Of a stretch of DNA of 61,871 bases, positions 47,197 to 55,671 are shown piece by piece; the first letter of the stretch is position 1; each line of letters opens with the position of its first letter. Under the pieces are notes generated by a model, which saw nothing but the letters and a program-made list of their open reading frames with translations, did not search any database and was not told the origin of the DNA. The position numbers and the translations under genes are program-made. Source of the DNA: Aureimonas sp. SK2 (lineage in GTDB: Bacteria > Pseudomonadota > Alphaproteobacteria > Rhizobiales > Rhizobiaceae); assembly GCF_029813115.1 (NCBI RefSeq), contig NZ_JAPZDS010000019.1, positions 1-61,871 on the forward strand, written 5' to 3'.

Positions 47197-48702
47197 TCAG
47201 GGGAGATCGGCAAGCGCTGGCATCACCTCGAGGACGCGGGCGTGCGGGAAGGTCGCGAGCGCCTCCGTTCCGGCGCCCGGTTCGGAGTTCAGCTCGAACG
47301 TGCCGTTGTGGAGGCTGACCAGCGCCTGGACGATCGGCAGGCCGAGGCCCGTGCCCTGCTCGGCGCTCTTGATCGCGTTGGAGCCCTGTCCGAACGAGGA
47401 CAGGACGAGCGACATCTCCTCCTTGGGGATGCCCGGCCCGTTGTCGCGCACGGAGACATACTGCCCGCCGCCGGCCGTCCAGCCGACGCGGACCAGGATC
47501 CGGCCCGCCGGTGGCGTGAACTTCACGGCGTTGGACAGGAGGTTGAGGATCACCTGGCGCAACGAGCGCGGGTCGCCCCAGAGCTGCGGCAGGTCCTTTT
47601 CGAACTCGGCCCGGACCTCGATCCGTTTGGTTTCGGCCTTCATCTGCACGAAGCCGATCGCGGCCTGGGCGATGGCGACGAGACTCACCGCCTCCTCGTT
47701 CAGCGTGTATCGGCCCGCCTCGACGCGCGAAAGGTCCAGGATCTCGTTGATGAGGTCGAGGAGATGCTGGCCGGAATTGTGGATGTCGCGCGCATAGTCG
47801 CGGTAGGTTTCGTTGCCGACGGGCCCCAGGATCTCCTCGCTGATCACTTCCGAAAAGCCGAGGATCGCATTGAGCGGCGTGCGCAATTCGTGGCTCATGG
47901 TCGCCAGGAACTGCGACTTGGCGAGGTTCGCCTCTTCCGCGCGCTGACGGGCCTGGTCGGAAGCGATGCGGGCTGCCTCGATCTCGAAGGTGAACTGGTC
48001 GCGCTCGGTGCGATGGCGCACCCGTGCGGTCTTGGAGGTGCGAAGCCGCTCCGCCACCACCGAGAAGAACGGAACCGCCGCCAGAAGCACGCCGTGCAGG
48101 GCGAAGCGGGCGGTATCGTCGGCCGTCGCCGCGAGATAGGCGAGTGCGAGGAGGAGCGGGCCGAAGCTCCACGGAACCACCGCCCGGAGGCCCGCGCCGA
48201 CCAGCGCGACGGTCGCGATGGCCGAGGCGGCAAGGGCGAACTGAACGGCGTCCATGGTCTGGAAGCCGCAGCTCCCGCAGGACCCCCACAGGAGGAGGAC
48301 GGCCCAGGGGAGCCCCAGCGCCAGATGCGCCATCTGGAACCGGCGGCGCCACGCAAAGGCGGTCACGATCGACGGCGCGGCCTTCTCGAAGGCGCGAAGC
48401 ACCAGCACGAGCGGTAGCGCCATGATCAGGTTCAGGCCAAGCCAGGCAAGCATGATCGAGGGCGCCGACCACGCGAACGCCGCGCCCGCCGCGCCGACGA
48501 GGACGGCCAGGAAGGGCAGGCCCGCGGCGACGTTGTCGACATGCTCCCGCAGGAGCTCCAGCTCGATTCGCGGCGGCATGCCGCCGGCCGAGGTCAGCTT
48601 GTCGCGCGTGCGCCGGAGCGTGCGCGCCAGTTCCACGCGATGACCCTGCCCTCCGCGGGGCAGGGCCGTCTTGTCCATGGATGGCGGGGCGGCAAGCGAC
48701 AT
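47197..48702 (-). CDS. Membrane sensor histidine kinase (PleC/DivJ-like)
   Basis: This is a 501-residue kinase with five or six helices between residues 60 and 215, no recognisable large periplasmic domain, a coiled-coil linker, and a HisKA domain with phospho-His271 in ATMSHELRTPLNAILGFSE. The N box (NLLSNAVKF), G1 box (DNGPGIP) and G2 box (GTGLGLPIV) are intact. The HisKA segment, including the long insertion before ILDLSRVEAG, resembles the PleC/DivJ/PdhS group that controls DivK in alphaproteobacteria. No cognate regulator is adjacent. Confidence 0.9.
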   Translation of the reverse strand: MSLAAPPSMDKTALPRGGQGHRVELARTLRRTRDKLTSAGGMPPRIELELLREHVDNVAAGLPFLAVLVGAAGAAFAWSAPSIMLAWLGLNLIMALPLVLVLRAFEKAAPSIVTAFAWRRRFQMAHLALGLPWAVLLLWGSCGSCGFQTMDAVQFALAASAIATVALVGAGLRAVVPWSFGPLLLALAYLAATADDTARFALHGVLLAAVPFFSVVAERLRTSKTARVRHRTERDQFTFEIEAARIASDQARQRAEEANLAKSQFLATMSHELRTPLNAILGFSEVISEEILGPVGNETYRDYARDIHNSGQHLLDLINEILDLSRVEAGRYTLNEEAVSLVAIAQAAIGFVQMKAETKRIEVRAEFEKDLPQLWGDPRSLRQVILNLLSNAVKFTPPAGRILVRVGWTAGGGQYVSVRDNGPGIPKEEMSLVLSSFGQGSNAIKSAEQGTGLGLPIVQALVSLHNGTFELNSEPGAGTEALATFPHARVLEVMPALADLP

Positions 48703-48862
48703 GGAAACGGTTCGGGCAAGGGTGGCATGCAGTCGTTCGGCACCATCCTGTTGCGGAAAACTTAAAGAATTGGCTTAAGAAACCGCGAAAGATCGCGGAT
48801 GCGCGAGCGGAGGGCGGCGAGGGGCGGCCCGGACGATCCGCTCGCGGGGAAAGGGGCTCGGC

Positions 48863-49351
48863 GTGGACAGACTCGACAAGAAGATCCTGCGGCTGCTGCA
48901 GGAAGATGCGACGCTGGCGGTGGCCGACGTCGCCAAGCGCGTCGGGCTTTCCACCACGCCCTGCTGGCGCCGGATCCAGAAGCTGGAAGAGGAGGGCGTC
49001 ATCGTCCGCCGCGTCGCGGTGCTCGATCCGGTGAAGGTCAACGCGCGGGTGACGGTGTTCGTGTCGGTGCGGACCGGCTCCCATTCGGTCGAATGGCTTC
49101 GCCGGTTTTCCGAGGTGGTGCAGGAGTTTCCCGAGGTCATCGAGTTCTACCGCATGAGCGGCGACGTCGACTATCTCCTGCGCGTCGTCGTGCCCGACAT
49201 CGCTGCCTACGATGCCTTCTACAAGCGGCTGATCGCCAAGATCGAAATCCGCGACGTGTCGTCGGCCTTCGCCATGGAGCAGATCAAGTACACGACCGAG
49301 CTGCCGCTCGACTTCCTCGTCCTCGACAAGGAGCAGCAGCGGGAGAGCTGA
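48863..49351 (+). CDS. Lrp/AsnC-family transcriptional regulator
   Basis: This is a 162-residue regulator. The N-terminal helix-turn-helix ADVAKRVGLSTTPCWRRI (about 21-38) is followed by a C-terminal RAM ligand-binding domain with the GDVDYLLRVVVPD segment. The start is GTG, with a GGGGAAAGGGG purine tract upstream. It is divergent from the histidine kinase and convergent with the beta-hydroxyacid dehydrogenase. The closest type is the Lrp group that binds amino acids; target genes cannot be named. Confidence 0.92.
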   Translation: MDRLDKKILRLLQEDATLAVADVAKRVGLSTTPCWRRIQKLEEEGVIVRRVAVLDPVKVNARVTVFVSVRTGSHSVEWLRRFSEVVQEFPEVIEFYRMSGDVDYLLRVVVPDIAAYDAFYKRLIAKIEIRDVSSAFAMEQIKYTTELPLDFLVLDKEQQRES

Positions 49352-49372
49352 GCCCTCCCGCCGCGCTTCGCC

Positions 49373-50239
49373 TCAGCGGTTGAGGCGCGCGAGCAGCGAG
49401 GACGTGTCCCAGCGCTTGCCGCCCATGCCCTCGACCTCGGCATAGAACTGGTCGATCAGGGCCGTCGCCGGCAGCGAGGCGCCGTTGCGCCGGGCCTCGG
49501 CGAGGCAGATGCCGAGGTCCTTGCGCATCCATTCCACCGCGAAACCGAAGTCGTAGCGCCCCTCGTTCATGGTCTTGTGGCGGTTCTCCATCTGCCAGGA
49601 GCCCGCCGCGCCCTTGGAGATGACCTCCACGACCTTGACGATGTCGAGCCCGGCCTTCTGGCCGAAATGCACCGCTTCCGACAGGCCCTGCACGAGGCCG
49701 GCGATGCAGATCTGGTTCATCATCTTGGTAAGCTGGCCGGAGCCCGCCGGACCCATCAGCCCGATCATGCGCGAATAGGCCTCGATGGCCGGCCGGGCGG
49801 CCTCGAACGTCTCCGCCTCGCCGCCCACCATCACGGTCAGGACGCCGTTCTCGGCGCCGGCCTGGCCCCCGGATACCGGCGCGTCGAGGAAGCGCTTGCC
49901 TTCGGCCTTTAGGGCGGCTTCCAGCTCACGCGCGAGCTCGGCCGAAGCGGTGGTGTGATCGACGAGGATGGCCCCGGCCTTCATGCCGGCCATGGCCCCG
50001 TTCTCCCCGTAGATCACGGAGCGCACATCGTCGTCGTTGCCGACGCACACGAACACGATGTCGGCCCCGGCGGCCGCCTCGCGCGGGGTCGGTGCGCTTC
50101 GCCCGCCATGCGCCGCCTCCCAGGCCTTCGCCTTGGCAGGATTGCGATTAAAGACCGTGACGTCGTGGCCCTTGGCGGCGAGATGCCCCGCCATCGGGAA
50201 GCCCATGACGCCAAGGCCGATGAAGCTGGTTGCAACCAT
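49373..50239 (-). CDS. NAD(P)-dependent beta-hydroxyacid dehydrogenase
   Basis: This is a 288-residue dehydrogenase of the 3-hydroxyisobutyrate / tartronate semialdehyde reductase family. The N-terminal FIGLGVMGFPMAGHLA is the dinucleotide fold, DAPVSGGQAGAENG is the substrate motif, and Lys in GQLTKMMNQ is the catalytic base. The substrate is not determined: 3-hydroxyisobutyrate, 2-hydroxy-3-oxopropionate or another beta-hydroxyacid. It is divergent from a TetR-type regulator, which may control it. Confidence 0.88.
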   Translation of the reverse strand: MVATSFIGLGVMGFPMAGHLAAKGHDVTVFNRNPAKAKAWEAAHGGRSAPTPREAAAGADIVFVCVGNDDDVRSVIYGENGAMAGMKAGAILVDHTTASAELARELEAALKAEGKRFLDAPVSGGQAGAENGVLTVMVGGEAETFEAARPAIEAYSRMIGLMGPAGSGQLTKMMNQICIAGLVQGLSEAVHFGQKAGLDIVKVVEVISKGAAGSWQMENRHKTMNEGRYDFGFAVEWMRKDLGICLAEARRNGASLPATALIDQFYAEVEGMGGKRWDTSSLLARLNR

Positions 50240-50419
50240 TTGGGAAATCCCCTCGTTCTCGTGCGTGCTATCGAACGGCTGTGCCCGGAAACCTGCACAG
50301 CGAATCGCACCGGTGACATGCAGTATGGTGTAGACGGTGCCGGGCTGCATGGTCGCCCGCGATGCCGGAGCCTTTAAAACCGCATTCGTCGGCTGTCGGC
50401 ATTGGAGGGATGCGCGATC

Positions 50420-51136
50420 TTGGGAATAGGCGAGAACCCTGACCCGGCCGTCGGCTTGCCCGCCCGCCCCCTGCATCCGGAGGAGCGCCGCAGGGGGCGC
50501 CCGACCCGGGACGCGGCCGCGAGCCTGTCGAGCGCTATCCTGGAGATCGCCTTTCACCAGTTCATGTCCGCCGGATATGCCGCCACCAGCATGGATTCGG
50601 TGGCGGCCGAGGCCCGCGTCTCCAAGCGTACGCTCGACGACCGTTTTCCGTCCAAGATGCGGCTCTTCGAGGCCGCGCTGCGCCAGCAGGCGGTTCTGGA
50701 CTGCCGGGAACTCGGCCGGTTCGAGACGCATCCCGGCCCCGTCGCGGACCTCCTCCTGGAGATGGGCGAATGGCTTCTGGCCCATGCGCTCGACCGCCGT
50801 CAGGTGTCGCTCTACCGACTGCTGATGGCCGAAGGGCATCGCATGCCCGAACTCTCGCGGTACTCGGACGAGCAGGTGATCGAGCCGGTGATCGCCACGC
50901 TGTCGCGCGTGTTCGCCCGAGCGGTCGAGCGGGGAGAACTGGTGGATCTTCCGCCCGTGTTCCTGGCCCAGCAGTTCCTTCAGGCCGTCTGCGGTCACGA
51001 AGTCCGCGAGCGCGTTCTGGGGGCGCGCCGGACCGAGGGGGACGCGGTCCTGAAGTCGCGCATGCGCGATGCGATCAAGCTGTTCGGCGCCGGCGCGCTC
51101 CGGCAGAAGGCCAGTGGTCCCGGCTTGCGCGGCTGA
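50420..51136 (+). CDS. TetR-family transcriptional regulator
   Basis: This is a regulator of about 238 residues. A basic, proline-rich leader is followed by the TetR helix-turn-helix near residues 56-75 (SMDSVAAEARVSKRTLDDRF) and a helical ligand-binding domain. No ATG is available. A TTG at 50420 with GGAGGGA nine bases upstream is the best start; a TTG six codons earlier is the alternative. It is divergent from the dehydrogenase gene and convergent with the amino-acid permease genes; either could be its target. Confidence 0.8.
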   Translation: MGIGENPDPAVGLPARPLHPEERRRGRPTRDAAASLSSAILEIAFHQFMSAGYAATSMDSVAAEARVSKRTLDDRFPSKMRLFEAALRQQAVLDCRELGRFETHPGPVADLLLEMGEWLLAHALDRRQVSLYRLLMAEGHRMPELSRYSDEQVIEPVIATLSRVFARAVERGELVDLPPVFLAQQFLQAVCGHEVRERVLGARRTEGDAVLKSRMRDAIKLFGAGALRQKASGPGLRG

Positions 51137-51174
51137 CGGCTCGCGGCTGCGATGGTCGTTCCCGCCGTCGGCGA

Positions 51175-51972
51175 TCAGCGCGTCAGATGCCGGGTCAGGC
51201 GCCGTTCGGCGAGGTTGGTCAGGCGGCGAACGATTTCGACCAGAACGAGATAGAAGACGGCCGCCCAGACGTAGGTCTGGAAGTCGAAGCTGCGCGAAAA
51301 GGCGCGGCGCGTTTCGCCGAAGAGGTCGAACACGCTGATGATGGCGACGATGGCCGAGGCCTTCACCATCAGGATGAACTCGTTGGCATAGGGCCGTAGC
51401 GCGACGATCAGAGCCTGCGGCACGATCACCCGGCGGATCGTCACGCTTCGCGGCAGGGCGAGCGCCCGGGCGCCTTCCCACTGGCCCTGGCCGACGCTCT
51501 GGATCGCGCCGCGAAGGATTTCGGCCTGATAGGCGGCCGTGTTCAACGAAAGCGCGAAGATCGCGCAGTACCAGGCGTCGCGGAAGAACCACCAGAGGCC
51601 GACCGCCTCGAATTGGGCGCGGAAGCTGCCGAAGCCGTAGTAGATCAGGAAGATCTGCGCGATGAGCGGCGTGCCGCGGAAGAACGAGACATAGGAGAAG
51701 GCCGCGCCGCGTGCGAATGTGTTGCGGGCCATACGCCCTGCGGCGATCGGCACCGACAGAAGCGCGCCCACGGCATAGGAGAGGGTGACGAGCGACAGCG
51801 TCGTCCACAGGCCCCTGAGGTAGGCGGGGCCGTAGGTCTGGACGAGCTGCGGGTTCCGGGCCGTCGCGAGGTAGACGAGGAGCGCGAGGCCTGCGGCGGC
51901 CCAGAGGCCGAGGGTCAGGATGCCGAAGAGGCCGGGGCGGCGCTGAACGGCCGGCGGGGGCAAGGCGCTCAT
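51175..51972 (-). CDS. Polar amino-acid ABC transporter permease (HisM/OccM-like)
   Basis: This is a permease of 265 residues with about five helices. It contains SFFRGTPLIAQIFLIYYG and the EAA loop QWEGARALALPRSVTIRRVIVPQAL, split between conserved Gly and Pro residues, as in the HisM/OccM subgroup. The ATG overlaps the stop of the first permease gene by 4 bp. Together with that protein and the binding protein it makes an importer for arginine-, histidine- or opine-like substrates. No ATPase gene follows. Confidence 0.9.
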   Translation of the reverse strand: MSALPPPAVQRRPGLFGILTLGLWAAAGLALLVYLATARNPQLVQTYGPAYLRGLWTTLSLVTLSYAVGALLSVPIAAGRMARNTFARGAAFSYVSFFRGTPLIAQIFLIYYGFGSFRAQFEAVGLWWFFRDAWYCAIFALSLNTAAYQAEILRGAIQSVGQGQWEGARALALPRSVTIRRVIVPQALIVALRPYANEFILMVKASAIVAIISVFDLFGETRRAFSRSFDFQTYVWAAVFYLVLVEIVRRLTNLAERRLTRHLTR

Positions 51973-52676
51973 CGGACCACCTCGCCGCGCTTGGTCCAGA
52001 GTTCGACTCGCCGCAGCCCCACCGCCGAGATCAGGGTGAGGACGAGATAGAGGGCGCAGGCGAGGCCGAAGAAGAAGAAGGGCTCGCGCGTCACGCGCGC
52101 GGCGACGCCCGTCTCGCGCATGATGTCGGCGAGGCCGATCACCGAGACCAGCGCGGTATCTTTCAGGAGGTTGAGCCAGACGTTGGACAGGCCCGGCAGG
52201 CTGATGCGCAGGAGCTGCGGCAGGATCACGAGGCCGAGGATGCGCCGATGCGGCAGGCCGAGCGCCCGCGCCCCTTCCCACTGGCCGTTCGGGATCGCCC
52301 GGAAGGCGGACAGGAACACTTCCGAGGAATAGGCGGCGAAGACGAGGCCGAGTGCGACCATGCCGGAGACGAAGCTCGACAGCGTCCACTGCCCGAGGCC
52401 GAGCGCGGCGGTCGCGGCGTTCAGGAGGTTCTGGCCGCCGTAATAGACGAGGAAGAGCGTCAGGAGCTCGGGCAGGCCGCGGAAGATGGTCGTGTAGATG
52501 TCGGCGGAAAGGCGCAGCGCCGGATCCTCTCCCCGCTTGGCGAGCGCCAGCGCGAGGCCGAGCAGGAGGCCGAAGGGAAGCGTCGCCAGGGCGAGCGAGA
52601 CGGTGACGAGCGCACCGCGGGCGATCTCGTCGCCCCAGCCGGTGTCACCGAAGGCGAGAAGCGGAAAATAGTCCAT
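51969..52676 (-). CDS. Polar amino-acid ABC transporter permease (HisQ/OccQ-like)
   Basis: This is a 235-residue partner permease with about five helices. IFRGLPELLTLFLVYYGGQ is the usual HisQ/OccQ segment, and its EAA loop reads QWEGARALGLPHRRILGLV. I start it at MDYFPLLAFG, although the ribosome site is weak; a GTG eight codons upstream is the alternative. It lies 87 bp downstream of the binding-protein gene and overlaps the second permease gene by 4 bp. Confidence 0.9.
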   Translation of the reverse strand: MDYFPLLAFGDTGWGDEIARGALVTVSLALATLPFGLLLGLALALAKRGEDPALRLSADIYTTIFRGLPELLTLFLVYYGGQNLLNAATAALGLGQWTLSSFVSGMVALGLVFAAYSSEVFLSAFRAIPNGQWEGARALGLPHRRILGLVILPQLLRISLPGLSNVWLNLLKDTALVSVIGLADIMRETGVAARVTREPFFFFGLACALYLVLTLISAVGLRRVELWTKRGEVVR

Positions 52677-52763
52677 TGACCGATCGCGATCCGCCGACAC
52701 CGGTTGGCCGAAGCGGCCGGCATGCGCTCAAGGGTGCGTGCCGGCCGCGGTTTCATCGCGGCG

Positions 52764-53561
52764 TCAGCCGCCGTAGACGTCGAACTTGAAGTACTTGTCG
52801 TTGATCGTCTTGTAGACGCCGTTTTCGCGGATCGCCACGATCGCGTCGTCGAACATCTTCTTGAGCTTCTCGTCACCCTTGCGCAGTGCGATGCCGGCGC
52901 CGGGTCCGTAGATCGCCTCGTCCACGGGCAGCGTGCCGAGAAGCTTGCAGCAGGCGCCGGCCGGGCTTTCCAGCCATTGCGTCAGCACCACGACATCGTC
53001 GCTGACCGCGTCGAGGCGGCCGTTCTCGATGTCGAGCTTGTACTCCTCGGCGGTCGGATAGACGCGCACGTCGGCATCCGGGAAGAAGGTCTGGACGGCC
53101 TGGGCGTGGGTCGTGGAGCCCTGCGCGCCGATCGTCTTGCCCGAAAGCGAAGCGGCGCTGGTGTCGGCAATGGTCGAGTCCTTCGGCACGGCCAGTGCGC
53201 CCGGCGAGTTGTAGTACTTGTTGGTGAACAGCACCTGCTGCGAGCGTTCCGGCGTGATCGACATGGACGCGATGATGGCGTCGAAGCGATTGTTCTGGAG
53301 CGCCGGGATCATGCCGTCCCAGTCCTGCGTCACGAAGGTGCACTTCACCTTCATCTGCTCGCAGAGCGCGTTGGCGATGTCGATGTCGAAACCGAGGAGC
53401 TGTCCCGAGGCGTCGAGATAGTTGAACGGCGGATAGGCGCCCTCCGAGCCGATGCGCACTTCCGTCCAGGTCTTGTTCGCATCGCCCTCCTGGGCGCTGG
53501 CGGGACTGGCGACGAAGGTGACGAGCGCGGCGGCTGCGAGGAGCTTCTGAATCAGTGTCAT
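52764..53561 (-). CDS. Amino-acid ABC transporter substrate-binding protein
   Basis: This is a periplasmic binding protein (265 aa) with a signal peptide (LLAAAALVTFVASPASA) and a family-3 solute-binding fold. GAYPPFNYLDASGQLLGFDID and SMSITPERSQQVLFTNKYY are the segments shared by HisJ, ArgT and the opine-binding OccJ/NocT proteins, so a basic amino acid or opine ligand is likely. A cysteine pair (GACCKL) near residue 205 is unusual but may be the disulfide region. It is first in a three-gene importer operon. Confidence 0.9.
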   Translation of the reverse strand: MTLIQKLLAAAALVTFVASPASAQEGDANKTWTEVRIGSEGAYPPFNYLDASGQLLGFDIDIANALCEQMKVKCTFVTQDWDGMIPALQNNRFDAIIASMSITPERSQQVLFTNKYYNSPGALAVPKDSTIADTSAASLSGKTIGAQGSTTHAQAVQTFFPDADVRVYPTAEEYKLDIENGRLDAVSDDVVVLTQWLESPAGACCKLLGTLPVDEAIYGPGAGIALRKGDEKLKKMFDDAIVAIRENGVYKTINDKYFKFDVYGG

Positions 53562-53681
53562 GAGCCGATGTGTCCTGCCGATGCAAAAGAATGCATGCCT
53601 GCGATATAGGCTTGCGCGTTGGAAAGCTGATGTTGCCGTTTCCGTCCATTTTGGCAACCCGCCGCCGGTCGCCCTGCCGGA

Positions 53682-54317
53682 TCATCCCCCGAAAAGGGCC
53701 GTGCGGCGGGCGACGGCGAGATCGTCCGGCGTGTTGACGTTGAAGAAGGGATCGCCCGCCGGCGCCCCGGCCGCGGCGGGAAAGGCCACGACGACGACCC
53801 GGAACTCGCGCATGACGGACCGAAGCGACGGGGCCGCGGCGGCGTCGAGACGCAGAGCGGCGAGATGCCGAAGCGCGTCGTGGGGCCAGAGCGCGCAGAC
53901 GGGATGAAGACTGTCCTCGAAGGCAGCGACGCGCAACTCGTCCGGCGTTGCTCCATCCGCGAGACGCGGGACGAAGTCCTCCGGCAGGAAGGGCGTGTCG
54001 GCCGGCGCGCTGACGAGTCGCGCATGCGGTTCGCCGCCGGCGAGCGCATGGAGCGCGCCGGCCTGCAGACCGGCCAGCGGGCCGGCATGGCCGGGCGCCT
54101 CGTCGACGATCGTGCGGACGCCGAGATCCCCATAGAGGTCGGGACGGTCCGTCGCGACGAGGAGCGGCGAGACGAAGGGGTGGAGGCGGTCCGCAACGCG
54201 GCGCACCATGCTCTTCCCTCCAATCTCCAGAAGCGGCTTCGGGCGGTCGAGCCCCATGCGCGAGGATCGGCCTCCTGCCAGGATCAGGCCGAAGAGGGGG
54301 GGCTCGCCGGGGCTCAT
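53682..54317 (-). CDS. mobA: Molybdenum cofactor guanylyltransferase MobA
   Basis: This nucleotidyltransferase (211 aa) converts molybdopterin cofactor to the guanine dinucleotide form. The GTP-binding motif LILAGGRSSRMGLDRPKPLL is at residues about 11-30 and the metal-binding Asp is in SAPADTPFLPEDF. It overlaps the EamA exporter gene by 4 bp. moaA is nearby at 55672, so part of the cofactor pathway is local. The similar MocA (cytosine form) is the alternative; the two families share the motifs seen here. Confidence 0.85.
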   Translation of the reverse strand: MSPGEPPLFGLILAGGRSSRMGLDRPKPLLEIGGKSMVRRVADRLHPFVSPLLVATDRPDLYGDLGVRTIVDEAPGHAGPLAGLQAGALHALAGGEPHARLVSAPADTPFLPEDFVPRLADGATPDELRVAAFEDSLHPVCALWPHDALRHLAALRLDAAAAPSLRSVMREFRVVVVAFPAAAGAPAGDPFFNVNTPDDLAVARRTALFGG

Positions 54318-55219
54318 GCCACCGGCGCGGCGGGACGCTTCCGCGTCTCGCGATGGAGCGTGTAGAGCCCGCTGCCCACCACGATCAGAGAACCGAAGGT
54401 CTCGCGCATCGTCGGCCGCTCGCCGAAGGCCACGATGCCGAGGAGGATCGAGAACAGGAGGATCGTGTAGCGGAAGGGCGCGACGACGCTCATCTCGCCG
54501 GTCCGCACGGCCGCGACGATCAGCGCGTATCCACAGGCCAGCGTCACCGATGCGCAGACGAGGACGACCCAGACCGAGCCGGAAATCGGCTGCCAGCCCA
54601 CCACGGGCAGAAAGGTGAAGCCGGTCAGCGTGACCGCCACCGACGTGACCAGCGCGATCTGCGGCGACGACAGGCCGGGCGGCATCTTGCGGGTGGCGAG
54701 GTCGCGCATCGCCGCGAAGACGACGGAGGCGAGTACCCAAAGGCCGTAGAGGTTGAAGCCCTCCGCGCCGGGCGCAAGGATGATGAGCACGCCAACGAAA
54801 CCGACGGCGACGGCCGCCCATCTCCGCCAGCCGATCTTTTCTCCCAGGAACAGGAACGCGCCCAGCGTGATGGTGAGCGGCAAAGCCTGAAAGATCGCCG
54901 ACGTGTTGGCGAGCGGCAGATGCTGCAGGGCGTTGAGATAGGAGAGGGTGGTGCAGATGTCCGCGAAGGCGCGCACGAGAACCGATGGCTCGCGAAGAAC
55001 GCCGAAGGACAGGGGCGCCCGACGCCATTTGGCGAAAAGGAACAGGAGAAGCGAGGCCATCACGCCGCGCACCGCCATGATCTGCACGGGCTCGATCGAC
55101 TGCGTGGCGAGCTTCGTCAGCATGTCGTTGGTGGCGAAGGTCGCCATCGACAGCGTCATGAGGAGGCTGGCCTGCCCGTTGGCGCCGAGCGCGGCGAAGC
55201 GGAAGGGAATCTGCGGCAC
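54314..55219 (-). CDS. EamA/DMT-family metabolite exporter
   Basis: This is a 301-residue protein with ten helices in two EamA repeats. FRYTILLFSILLGIVAFGE is the typical second-repeat segment, and the first repeat includes LSYLNALQHLPLANTSAIF. Members export amino acids, nucleosides or other metabolites; the substrate here is unknown. The start is GTG with a weak ribosome site. It overlaps mobA by 4 bp and is probably co-transcribed with it. Confidence 0.85.
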   Translation of the reverse strand: MPQIPFRFAALGANGQASLLMTLSMATFATNDMLTKLATQSIEPVQIMAVRGVMASLLLFLFAKWRRAPLSFGVLREPSVLVRAFADICTTLSYLNALQHLPLANTSAIFQALPLTITLGAFLFLGEKIGWRRWAAVAVGFVGVLIILAPGAEGFNLYGLWVLASVVFAAMRDLATRKMPPGLSSPQIALVTSVAVTLTGFTFLPVVGWQPISGSVWVVLVCASVTLACGYALIVAAVRTGEMSVVAPFRYTILLFSILLGIVAFGERPTMRETFGSLIVVGSGLYTLHRETRKRPAAPVA

Positions 55220-55302
55220 GATGCGTCGCCTGGAAATCGTCCGGGGGACGTAGCCGATCGGGGAGCGCTTTGCGAGACGAAGTTTCCGGTTCGCCTCATG
55301 AA

Positions 55303-55336
55303 AAAGGTCCCGAAACCGCGGGGTTCCGGGACCTTT
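55303..55336 (-). terminator. Rho-independent terminator of the glycine-zipper gene
   Basis: AAAGGTCCCG pairs with CGGGACCTTT with extra pairing inside the loop. Read on the minus strand it is followed by TTTTTC, so it ends transcription from the small lipoprotein gene, 19 bp after that gene's stop. Confidence 0.85.
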
Positions 55337-55355
55337 CCCATGGACCGTTAGGTCA

Positions 55356-55571
55356 TTAACGGTAATAGCCGCGATCGCGCTGGCGACCCATGTCGCGTCC
55401 GACCAGAGCGCCGGCCGTGCCGCCTGCCAGACCGCCGATGACGGCGCCGCCCGAGCCGCCGATCGCGTTGCCGATCACGGCACCGCCCGTGCCGCCGATC
55501 ACGGCGCCGCCGACGGTGCGCTCCGTCGTGGTGCAGCCCGCCATCGTCAGCGTCGCGGCACCGAGTACCAT
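55356..55571 (-). CDS. Glycine-zipper lipoprotein with an amber codon near its apparent start
   Basis: This is a 71-residue lipoprotein with lipobox LTMAGC and a glycine-zipper membrane segment VGGAVIGGTGGAVIGNAIGG, as in the Rickettsia 17-kDa/OsmB-like families. The best ribosome site (GGAG, seven bases) points to an ATG at 55595. The frame from there reads M-T-S-T-amber-K-T-A-M, so translation would stop after four residues. The protein given here uses the next ATG, 24 bases later, and lacks the usual basic n-region. It may be a damaged gene, an amber-suppressed one, or a sequencing error. Confidence 0.65.
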   Translation of the reverse strand: MVLGAATLTMAGCTTTERTVGGAVIGGTGGAVIGNAIGGSGGAVIGGLAGGTAGALVGRDMGRQRDRGYYR

Positions 55572-55671
55572 CGCGGTCTTCTAGGTAGACGTCATGTCGT
55601 TTCTCCAGTCCTCAACAAAGGATTACTGCCGCGACAATGTGGGACGCTCGGATCGGTTCCCGGGCACGCGT

